Made by a program: the position numbers and the translations under genes. DNA of 27,665 bases from Haplomitrium mnioides. Lineage: Eukaryota; Marchantiophyta; Haplomitriopsida; Calobryales. The notes beneath the pieces are model-generated. The model saw only the letters and a list, made by a program, of their open reading frames with translations, was not told where the DNA came from and did not search any database. Shown here in pieces: positions 19,610 to 27,665 of the stretch. The stretch's first letter is position 1, and each line of letters opens with the position of its first letter. Where the stretch lies: NCBI GenBank assembly GCA_049999725.1, contig JBNGIS010026023.1, positions 33,231-60,895 on the forward strand, in the 5' to 3' direction.

Positions 19610-19651
19610 CCACATCTTCTGGGTGTGTCTCTATATGCCACATCTATTACA
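19610..19651 (-). pseudogene. Zinc knuckle of copia gag
   Basis: The minus strand encodes CNRCGI-stop-RHTQKMW: a CX2CX4HX4C knuckle in which one residue is a stop codon and the last Cys is Trp (TGT to TGG). It marks the end of gag. The gag body upstream to about 20100 is recognisable only by weak matches. Confidence 0.7.
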
Positions 19652-20169
19652 AGTACCTATTGAATGTAGAATACTTGTAATTGGTGCAAGTCTATTGTCA
19701 ATTCAAGTTCAAACTTTCTCAATGTTGAACTTTGGATAAATTACTATTTTTCTTCTTCAAATTCTCAATCTTGAATCGATTCTTCTCTCCAAAATTTTGT
19801 TCTTCTCGTAGATTTAGAAGTTTTTTGTTTCTCTGGTGATCTGCTCCTTTGAAATTTGCTGCTTTTCAAAATCCTCCTCCTGTATTGCCACTTACTCATT
19901 TGAACATCTCAAAATTTCTCCTCACAAATTGATTTTTAGGCAAATGTTTCTCTTGATCAATTAGACTCTTGTTGATTCCTTTGCTCCAAATGTTGTTTCA
20001 ATCTCTTCAAACTTGCATAATATCTCTTGTTGGCTTAGTTGGAAGCAACCTGGTCTTCTATTCTTTCTTTCAAAAAACTTATATTTTGGATTTATAAACT
20101 TAAATTTAGTTAATGAACTGCAAAGAAGACCCTAGGAAAAATTAATATGTGTTATAGGGACATATATAT

Positions 20170-22670
20170 ACCCTCTAAAAGTTAGGTTATACTCACTCAA
20201 TCCATTCATTCGTCTAGAGACTCCCATTTGTATGTGTGAGGCACTCATGCGATAACATGTTATTAGCACAATAGACTATGCAACAATTGTTTTTCCACAT
20301 GCGCTCAATCCACACCAACAATCTAGAAAACTCTCGCGTCATTTGTTCACACTCTTCTTTCTACACTCACATCACATCTGCAGAAACTTTTTTGATGGTG
20401 ATTCTATCAGCCCGCTAAACACATTTCTTTCTTTTCTCTATATCCTAACCATTCCTTTCTCTATTATTTCATTTTTCTCTAGAAGTTTTTTTTCCCACAC
20501 GAACTGGGGTGTGTGAAGCCTCACATCCCTAGTTCGTCCCCGATCATTTAGTTGACATTTTTTTTCTTCCCTCTTTCTTTCGACAACCGCCACAATGTGT
20601 GCACACTCATTCTCTCTTCAATCGACAATATCCTCACTAGAGCCTTGCATTCTTTCCTTCCTATTTTGTCACTTACTAATCTATCGTTCTTTCTTCTTGC
20701 TTTGTCGACCTCCGCTCAGCCCGCAGCATTTTGTCATAGCCTGCGGTCAACTCACACTATCTAATTCTTGCTTTTGTCCCTCGCCTATGATAGACTGATG
20801 TTGTCGATCCTGCTTGCTCTTCGACAAAAAAGCAACAAGGTTTTATCTTCCTCATTCTGTTTTTCATTACTACATTGCGATACTAACCTATCATTGGCTC
20901 ACGAGCTATCATTTTCTCTCTTCTTTTCTACTCATGGTTCTTCACATTTTCTCCTTCTCCTCCCTAGAAACCATCTTGCATAGACGTCTCGCCTTCTTCT
21001 TCAATCGGTCTCCAACAATAACAGCATGTACGCCTGTTCTTCTTCGACACAAGGGTATACGAGCTTGCTATTCTACCCTATACTCATATTTGATCACCTC
21101 ACACTCAACTCTTTCATTCTTTTCTCTTACCTTTTTTGTTCCTCTCTAACACTGAAGGATAAGCACACGAGCCTACCACCTTCTTATTGTTCCTTTTTTC
21201 ATTCTTGGTTTACCATTTTCCCACTTGTGGTTCTCTACTGTCACTCAACAACAGCCTACCTATCTTTCACGACATAAGCACCATCACAGACCAAGGGGAG
21301 ATAAGGCACTTTTACACATACTTGGCATCGAACTACAGATACTATCTTGCATCTATGTGTGATTTCGACATCAGACACCTACTTGATATTATCTACTTCC
21401 ATAGAGCACGAGTTCAACCCATCTGTCTATGCAGCAACGCAAACTCCAGTGACTTTGACTCTTATCCGGATAACAACACAATCACATATATTTTCAGTGA
21501 GAGATACCTTCACAAAGGCTGCTACACGAAATATTCCTATATCAACATTGAATAGAAGGGCACCTTCCTCTTGCCACTTCAAGCTCTTTTACTTTATTCT
21601 CCAAAACACCAAGGTTCAACCTTTTCGACCCACCTCTTGACTATTCTTGATTGATTCTTTTCTTTTTTTTGAACGAATCTACCCGTAACAGGAGACACAC
21701 TCTTTGATTCTGAAATATTTGTGGCAGATTCTACATGACACCTCATACTAACCATTCCATGATCACATAGTTATGTAAACTACGTGTCACCAATGACTCA
21801 TATTTCCATTCTTGGATTTCCTCGCTATTCTCTCATAGACTTACACTTGACATGAAATGTAAGACACAAAAAACATCTACAATTTACTTTTTCTTCTCTT
21901 TCCATGTCATTACATACCTTGATATTGTACTGCTCTATTTCTCAACTACTTTCAGTTTATACCCCTGAGCACTCAGACTTAGTTATCTTGGATACAATTT
22001 TCACTGTTGAATCAAGAAACCAATCTTGATACCAGGTACACACTTGTGACAGAAACCTTGACTCATGTACTCTCCACGAGCAAAACCGACTATCTCGCCA
22101 TGCCTGGAACACTTCTTATCTCTTCCTTTTTCCAAAATCAATGTTGCAGAGTGGCACAACAACGATCAGAGAAACTATGCTCATGCACGAAAAGTTCTTG
22201 GAGGACATGCTACATGCCTACCAGCAGGAGTAGATACACATTCATGTAGGGCAGTCTCTTTATTTGTTAGCAATTTCAATTTCCCATTTATTTTTTCAAT
22301 GGTAGATATCAATTGACTTGCATTCAATCAATTCTTTCTTGTTTTTTATTTCAGATTTTAATTTTTTTCGCTTAAAGCAGAAAACATAAACAGGTACACG
22401 GGTCTGTGATCGACTAAATTTCGGATCAATCACCAGTCTGTACAAAGTATAGAACAATCACCACCCTAATCTAGCCGCTGCATTCGCCATCTATTCTGGT
22501 TCACCTTACTCATTCACATGTATTCCTAGAAAATCATTGCACAAACCTCCAATGGCATCTATAGCATCTCTAAAATTCCATGCCCTGAAATTGGATGGCT
22601 CCAATAACTTATCATAGTCACTTGATGTCACAACATGCATGACATCCAAGGGCATCCGTGAAATACTCTT
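20170..22670 (-). repeat. Repeat B, inverted partner of repeat A
   Basis: About 2.5 kb whose minus strand parallels 850-3030. Matching landmarks: CTTGGATGTCATG near 22650, gattgatccg near 22420, a block around CTCTGATCGTTGTTGTGCC near 22170, CTTATCCTTCAGTGTTA near 21160, a CCCAGTTCGTGTGGG block near 20500 and gattgagcgcatgtgg near 20303. It holds several short plus-strand frames in a pyrimidine-rich context that I do not support as genes. It directly precedes the copia gag at 20100, so it might be leader or LTR sequence of that element, but no PBS is evident there. Confidence 0.7.
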
Positions 22671-22904
22671 AGTTATTGAAATATATATGCAAGCACACAA
22701 AAGAGAAGTCCATAATAATGCTAGGATCTTGTTCAAAGTGTAGCTAGCTTGCTTATTGGTAGTTGATTTTCCATACAAGCTTGAACTATAGTCCTCCAAA
22801 GAGGGTATATTTAATAGATAAAAATGTTGCACAAATCCTTCTCTAAACTCATCATTAACAGTCGCTACTTTGAACCAAGAACTACTACAAGGTTCTTGCT
22901 TCAT
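22506..22904 (-). CDS. Hypothetical ORF, 132 codons
   Basis: An open frame from ATG at 22904 to TGA/TAA at 22506. The N-terminal half is polar, a stretch near residues 62-75 (ALLWTSLLCACIYISIT) is hydrophobic and could be a membrane segment or a mistranslated intron, and the C-terminal part DVMHVVTSSDYDKLLEP, then NFRAWNFRDAIDAIG, looks like real protein. That C-terminal part recurs in repeat A (862-1000) with stops and substitutions. I do not recognise a family. It ends 40 bases from the copia fragment at 22945. It may be a fragment of a host gene or of an unplaced element. Confidence 0.35.
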   Translation of the reverse strand: MKQEPCSSSWFKVATVNDEFREGFVQHFYLLNIPSLEDYSSSLYGKSTTNKQASYTLNKILALLWTSLLCACIYISITKSISRMPLDVMHVVTSSDYDKLLEPSNFRAWNFRDAIDAIGGLCNDFLGIHVNE

Positions 22905-22944
22905 TTTTTGATCTCAAAAACTAATTTTGTAATTTAAGCATCCA

Positions 22945-24118
22945 AAATCACTAAAACTTCATAAAGTTTATCATTCCATGTTCTTGGGGCCTGTTTCAGA
23001 CCATATAAAGCCCTCCTGAGTCTGCACACATGCTTAGAACAACTTTGATTCACATATCCTTTCGGTTGAGTCAAATATACCGTTTCTTGTAAATCTCCAT
23101 GTAGAAAGGCATTCTTGACAACCATCTGATGTAGACTCCACCTTTTGCTTGCTATTATGGCCAATACAGTTCTAATAGTTGTCATCTTGGCCACTGAATT
23201 AAAAGTATCCTCATAGTTAATGCCATACTTTTGGGCATAACCTTTTGCAACTAGACGTGCTTTGTAGCGACTCACACTACCATCTGCATTGTGTTTGATT
23301 TTGTAAATCCATTTATAGTTAATAGGCTTCATCCCATCTCGTAATTCAACCAGATCCCATGTCTGATTCTGAACAAATGCTTCCATCTCCTCATCCATGG
23401 CAATTTGCCATTTTTCGGCTTTTACCGCTTCTTTGAAAGAAATTGGTTCTTTCTCTTTTATAACTTCTGTCATATATGCATAATGAAATGCTGTATAGCC
23501 ATCATACTTCAATCTATCCACTGGATACTTAACTGGAGTCTTTACCCTCCCTGATCTCCGTGGAATAGCTTCATTCAGTTGATGTAAGCGCTTTACTCCT
23601 TTTGTAATCATTTGTGGAATATTGAGTTGATCTTCTTCAATACTTTGATCACTGTCATCTGTGTCAGATATATTCTGAGCCTGATTTTCAATTTCAGGTA
23701 CTGCTGCNNNNNNNNNNNNNNNNNNNNNNNNNNNNNNNNNNNNNNNNNNNNNNNNNNNNNNNNNNNNNNNNNNNNNNNNNNNNNNNNNNNNNNNNNNNNN
23801 NNNNNNNCCAATTAAAATGCACTTCTCAGCCTTTGGATCCAGCTTTTTTCTTAACTTTCCAGGAATGTATACATATGCAATGCATCCAAATACCTTAAGA
23901 TGATGCAAATCGGGTTTTCGCCTATAATATGCCTCTTCAGGTGTCTTGTTATGAACTCCAGAAGTAGGACATCTATTTATAACATAAACTGCTCTTGAAA
24001 CAACTTCTGCCCAATACTGGTTTGGTACATGCTTCTCATTCAAGAGAGCTCTTGCCATTTCAGCAATATGGCAATTTTTTCTTTTGGCCACTCCATTTTG
24101 TTGAGGCGTGTGCCAACA
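22945..24118 (-). pseudogene. Ty1/copia pol fragment, integrase to RT (left copy)
   Basis: It begins mid-integrase at HTPQQNGVAKRKN (24110) and runs through EMARALLNEKHVPNQYWAEV, the RSGRVKTPVKYPVD linker and the RT N-terminus (SRYKARLVAKGYAQKYG) to NDKLYEVLV, then diverges at 22945. The catalytic Glu region of integrase reads VAKRKN where the sister copy has VAERKN, so that Glu is Lys. RT motif A reads MVVKNAF (Val codon 23120-23122), with Asp lost. It is homologous to 25669-27030; over about 265 shared residues I count about 18 differences. A 100-N gap interrupts it. No YVDD is present. Confidence 0.88.
23708..23807. other. Assembly gap of 100 N in the left copia copy
   Basis: Exactly 100 N. 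The sister copy has 295 bases between the same flanks (26430-26724), so the real gap is probably nearer 300 bases. The 67-codon frames ending in the gap are artefacts. Confidence 0.95.
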
Positions 24119-24121
24119 ACA

Positions 24122-24133
24122 TGGTATCAGAGC
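24122..24133 (+). other. Primer-binding site (initiator tRNA-Met), plus strand
   Basis: Perfect TGGTATCAGAGC. No LTR precedes it; instead it abuts the integrase fragment on the other strand (24118). Confidence 0.8.
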
Positions 24134-24190
24134 TGATTGTGAAGTAGAAGGATTCTGTGAAATTTTTTTTTTCGAGTATATGGTGCATCT

Positions 24191-24280
24191 TTGGTGGTGA
24201 TAATCGGCTTCAACTCACATTTGGTGGTGATAATCCGCTGCAATGCACATCTGGTGGTGATAATTGGCTGCAATTTCAGT
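24191..24280 (+). repeat. Three 30-bp tandem repeats in the leader
   Basis: The unit tggtggtgataat followed by a ggctgcaa-type end starts at 24191, 24221 and 24251 with exact 30-base spacing. A diverged fourth unit begins at 24381. Confidence 0.85.
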
Positions 24281-24507
24281 TGGCTGCAATCTCAAAATAC
24301 AACTATCTACTTGGTGAAGGGGCACATACAATTTCAGAATACAGATCTTTACTTGGTGCAGAATACAATTTCATAATACAATTTGGTGGTGATACTTGCT
24401 GCAACGCACATACTTTGTATGACAAAGAGCACATTCAAAATAGTATACTATCTTTTTATTGGAAAACAAGGAGTTTCTATTGCAGATTTGAGCTCCATTG
24501 AAGAAGC

Positions 24508-24603
24508 GATTGCATAAATTCGAAAGAAAGGAGGAGCATCACAGCATCAGCATTCAGCAGAGTTTGATTGCATAAATTCCAAAGAAAGGAGGAGCATCGC
24601 AGC
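24508..24603 (+). repeat. 58-bp direct duplication in the leader
   Basis: A 38-base block beginning gattgcataaatt and ending gagcatc(a/g)cag occurs at 24508 and 24566, nearly identical. Confidence 0.8.
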
Positions 24604-24984
24604 AGCACGCTGCAGAAGGATCATCACAGCATAGCATCGCAGAAGTAGAAGAATCACAGCCCCGCAGAAGAGCATCGCGCATACATTTGTGATGTTCAAG
24701 AAGGATCGACTTAGAGGTAGAAGACACATTGCAGAAAATTTCATAATCTACCTGTAGAAGAAACGCAGCAGGAGACCACATTTCTAAAATCCAGGCAGAA
24801 AGAAAGGAGAAGAAGCGCAGAAGAATCAACGCTCGACGCAAGCACAAGAATTGACATAGAAGAAATTCGCGCAGCAGCAGGAAAAATCGCAAAGAAAAAC
24901 AAAACGCAACATCTTGGAGGCGACGCTCGTTTTTTCACTGAAGAAAACGTCGCGCAGCTAAGTTTTTTGAATTTTTTGATTTTT

Positions 24985-25418
24985 CCAGCAACAGTTGGTT
25001 GTTTCTTACTACTCAATGAGATAGCAGCACTTCCAAGACAAAATGAGAACCCACTTGTACTCCTCCTATCTGAAATACTTCCAGCATAATCTGCATCTGT
25101 AAATCCACTCAACTCAAGGGAAGACGATGCACGATAAAAAATTCCGTAATTGATAGTAGATTTAATATACTGTAAGATTACTCTCGTTGCATCAAGGTGT
25201 GGTTTCCTGGGCTTTTGCATAAATTGTGCCACCATACCAACTGCATAACTGATGTCAGATCTGGTGATAGTAAGATATATCAAGGACCCAACTATTTGTC
25301 GATAGAATGTGGCATTTTCAATTAATTCACCTTCATCAATACTCAACTTCAGATTGGGCTGCATAGGTACTGAAATGGGCTTGGATCCTGTCAGACCAAA
25401 TTTAGATAACAGGTCCAA
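24985..25418 (-). pseudogene. RNase H of the right copia copy, truncated
   Basis: Continues in frame from RT: LDLLSKFGLTGSKPI, VGSLIYLTITRSDISYAVG, then RNase H with FTDADYAGSISDRRSTSGFS and AISLSSKKQPTVA. The usual ISWSSKKQ Trp is Leu, and the segment that follows with the remaining catalytic acid (expected SSTEAEY) is lost at the break near 24985. The open frame continues to 24741 only through the inverted leader. Confidence 0.88.
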
Positions 25419-25421
25419 ACT

Positions 25422-26498
25422 TTACTGCCTTTGCCCTATCCAAATTCCACTTGAAGTTGTAATAACTTCAATTCCCAAGAAAAACCGTAAGGTTCCCAAA
25501 TCTTTCATTTGGAACTTAGATTGTAGCACCTTCTTGAAATTTTTGATGTCATCATCACAGTCTCCTGTGATTAGTAAATCATCCACATATATGGCTAAAA
25601 GAACAAGACCTTTTTCGGTTTGTAGAACATATAGAGAAGAATCGGCATTAGATACTTGAAAACCAATCATCACTAAAACTTCAGAAAGTTTATCATTCCA
25701 GGCTCTTGGGGCCCGTTTCAGACCATATAAAGCCTTCCTGAGTCTGCACACATGCTTAGAACAGCTTTCATTCACATATCCTTTTGGTTGAGTCAAACAT
25801 ACCGTTTCTTGTAAATCTCCATGTAGAAAGACATTCTTGACATCCATCTGATGTAGACTCCACCTTTTCCTTGCTGCTATGGCCAATACAGTTCTAATAG
25901 TTGTCATCTTGGCCACTGAACTGAAAGTCTCCTCATAGTTAATGCCATACTCTTGGGCATAACCTTTTGCAACTAGACGTGCTTTGTAGCGACTCACACT
26001 ACCATCTGCATTGTGTTTGATTTTGTAAATCCATTTACAGTTAATAGGCTTCATCCCATCTCGTAATTCAACCAGATCCCATGTCTGATTCTGAACAAGT
26101 GCTTCCATCTCCTCATCCATGGCAATTTGCCATTTTTCGGCTTTTACCGCTTCTTTGAAAGAAATTGGTTCTTTCTCTTTTATAACTTCTGTCATATATG
26201 CATAATGAAATGTTGTATAGCCATCATACTTCAATCTATCCACTGGATACTTAACTGGAGTCTTTACTCTCCCTGATCTCCATGGAATAGCTTCATTCGG
26301 TTGATGTAAGCGCTTTACTCCTTTTGTAATCATTTGTGGAATATTGAGTTGATCTTCTTCAATACTTTGATCACTGTCATCTGTGTCAGATATATTCTGA
26401 GCCTGATTTTCAATTTCAGGTACTGCTGCTTGCTTTCCCTTATCATTGGGTGAAGATCTTACTTCCTTTGAAACTTTCGGAAATGACATATTTGTCAA
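25422..26498 (-). pseudogene. Reverse transcriptase of the right copia copy
   Basis: After an acidic linker (NISDTDDSDQSIEEDQLN, RSGRVKTPVKYPVD) RT begins at FKEAVKAEKWQIAMDEEMEA. Catalytic sites look sound: motif A QMDVKNVFLHG (Asp codon 25842-25844) and YVDD at 25578-25589 (LLAIYVDDLLITG), with ALYGLKRAPRAWNDKL before it. It ends GIEVITTSSGIWIGQRQ with the TAA at 25422-25424. Confidence 0.93.
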
Positions 26499-26810
26499 AT
26501 TTCTACTAGAACTTGAAATAGAATTGTTGGTTTGAGATGAAACTCTGGGAATCTGTTCAGGGTTTTGTATGTGTCCCTGTTAGCTTCTAGAATCCATAGA
26601 AGTCTCTCCAGAACTTACTAGTTGATACCAACTACTTAGCTCGTCGAAAACAACATCACGACTAACTCTTACTTCCCTTGTGTTTGGATTAAAACACTTA
26701 TAGCCTTTCTGATCCACTGAGTAACCAATAAAAATGCACTCCTCAGCCTTTGGATCCAGCTTTTTTCTTAACTCTCCAGGAATGTGTACATATGCAATGC
26801 ATCCAAATAC

Positions 26811-27662
26811 CTAAAGATGATGCAAATCGGGTTTTCGCCCATAATATGCCTCTTCGGGTGTCTTGTTATGAACTCCAGAAGTAGGACATCTATTTATAAC
26901 ATAAACTGCTGTTGAAACAGCCTTTGCCCAATACTGGTTTGGTGCATGCTTCTCATTCACGAGAGCTCTTGCCATTTCAGCAATATGGCGATTTTTTCTT
27001 TCGGCCACTCCATTTTGTTGAGGCGTGTGCCGACAAGTGTAGCGGCGCTGAATTCCATGGTGTTGTAGAAACTGTGAGAACTGCTTTGAGAAATATTCTC
27101 CCCCTCCATCTGATCTAAGGTATTTGATATAGCTTCCCTTCTCTTTCTCCACCATAGCTTTGAAATTGCAAAAATGATGAAATACTTCACTTTTGCTTTT
27201 CATGAAATAAACCCAAACTTTTCTGGTACAGTCATCAATGAAACTGACGTAATACTTGTTTCCAGCCAGTGGCAGATTTTTGGTTGTCCAAACATCTGAG
27301 TGAATCACCTCCAAAGGTTGTTTGCTTACTTGAGCATGTTGGGGAAAAGGTTGCTTGAAACTCTTGCCAAATTGACATGCTTCACAAACATGATCCATAA
27401 CTCTGGTTTGAAATTGAGGTAAACCAGTGACCTGATTGTGATTCTTCATATTCAAAAGTCTCTGGAAATGTATGTGGCCAACTCTCTTGTGCCAAATATC
27501 CAGATCTGAAATTAGACCTTTCCCATGAGCAATATATGCTGATTTTGTGTCGGGAATGTTTACATTGAGTGTAAACAATCTTCCAACCTTCTTTCCTCTG
27601 ATCCTGACCTTATAATGATCTTTCACATCCTCCACAAAGACTCCATGAGCATTAAATTTCAC
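26811..27662 (-). pseudogene. GAG-pre-integrase and integrase of the right copia copy
   Basis: The zinc-binding motif is kept: WHKRVGHIHFQRLLNM, then HVCEACQFGK. All three catalytic residues are present: VIHSDVWTT (Asp), YLRSDGGGEYF (Asp) and NGVAERKNRHIAEM (Glu). The core ends NKTPEEAYYGRKPDLHHL at the stop 26811-26813; downstream the family's VFGCIAYVHIPG follows in the same frame, so the break is one base change (AAG to TAG). Confidence 0.93.
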
Positions 27663-27665
27663 TTG

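Larger units (their letters stand above)
17000..20100 (-). mobile_element. Old minus-strand Ty1/copia element, heavily decayed
   Basis: Read from high to low coordinates it keeps the copia order gag, zinc knuckle, protease, integrase, RT, so it is copia and not gypsy. No LTR or PBS was identified with confidence; repeat B borders its gag end at about 20170. It matches a plant copia lineage that I think is TAR-like, from the linker motif around EISIYYIDTKIIWQRK; that assignment is from memory. Stops and frameshifts are frequent throughout. Confidence 0.8.
24121..24960 (+). mobile_element. Retroelement leader (PBS to gag), inverted relative to both copia copies
   Basis: Starting at a PBS, about 840 bases of purine-rich, repeat-bearing, non-coding sequence on the plus strand, as expected for a retrotransposon leader. 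It lacks LTR and gag. At its right it joins the RNase H end of the right copia copy. The 61-114 codon frames here follow the repeats and are not supported. Which element it belongs to is inferred from position only. Confidence 0.55.
24985..27665 (-). pseudogene. pol: Ty1/copia pol, nearly intact (right copy), partial at right edge
   Basis: One reading frame runs from 27662 to the break at about 24985, broken only by stops at 26811-26813 (TAG in LHHL-stop-VFG, where the sister copy has Lys), 26580-26582 (TAA) and 25422-25424 (TAA). Order: GAG-pre-integrase, integrase, linker, RT and RNase H (details in separate entries). Its gag and protease lie beyond the window. It ends without PPT or LTR: the frame runs at KKQPTVA into an inverted leader. 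It would encode the polyprotein that copies and inserts the element. Confidence 0.92.

Noticed and set aside
20552-21640. Cluster of short plus-strand ORFs, Ser/Leu/Phe-rich
   Set aside because: Pyrimidine-rich complement of repeat B; frames are not shared with repeat A.
22025-22045. PBS-like CTGGTATCAAGATT on the minus strand in repeat B
   Set aside because: Match to the consensus stops after TGGTATCA, no LTR end precedes it and repeat A does not keep it.
24191-24280. CRISPR-like array
   Set aside because: Units are contiguous with no unique spacers, in a plant retroelement leader.

Overview
This is a plant nuclear repeat region. The reasons are a chromodomain-bearing Ty3/gypsy element (chromovirus), Ty1/copia pol fragments of plant type, four primer-binding sites matching plant initiator tRNA-Met (TGGTATCAGAGC or one mismatch), and AT-rich decayed sequence with a long TA microsatellite and scaffold gaps. 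A seed plant is likely; I cannot name the species. I found no intact host gene, no tRNA or rRNA gene and no CRISPR array. Every recognisable coding region is a retrotransposon pseudogene.

Layout. 1-849: start of a chromovirus on the minus strand (LTR 250-849, then PBS and leader running off the left edge). 850-3030: repeat A, about 2.2 kb, an inverted and shortened relative of repeat B (about 20170-22670). 3035-3138: (TA)n. 3150-5787: minus-strand gypsy element C (gag, protease, RT, RNase H, all decayed). 5788-15239: a plus-strand chromovirus nested inside element C, with LTRs at both ends, PBS, gag, protease, RNase H, integrase, chromodomain, polypurine tract and a probable 5-bp target duplication (aacca/aaccg). 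A GC-rich, T-poor block of about 4.1 kb (about 8500-12640) of unknown origin sits where its RT core should be. 15247-15719: PBS and 5' LTR of element C, separated from its gag by the nested chromovirus. 15887-16317: a second LTR of the same family in opposite orientation. 16324-16960: plus-strand gypsy integrase remnant. 17000-20100: very old minus-strand copia element. 20170-22904: repeat B and a 132-codon unknown ORF. 22945-24118: minus-strand copia fragment. 24121-24960: a PBS plus repeat-rich leader on the plus strand. 24985-27665: a much better preserved minus-strand copia pol, of the same family as the fragment, broken only by three stop codons.

History (inference). Element C and the old copia were present first. 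The plus chromovirus then inserted within a few bases of the PBS of C. The GC-rich block later entered the chromovirus with loss of RT sequence, and another chromovirus of the same family entered repeat A. The right-hand copia pair looks youngest. The features most worth checking are the GC-rich block, the A/B inverted repeat with its unknown ORF, the G-box ladder in the chromovirus LTRs, the head-to-head LTR hairpin and the rearranged copia with an inverted leader.
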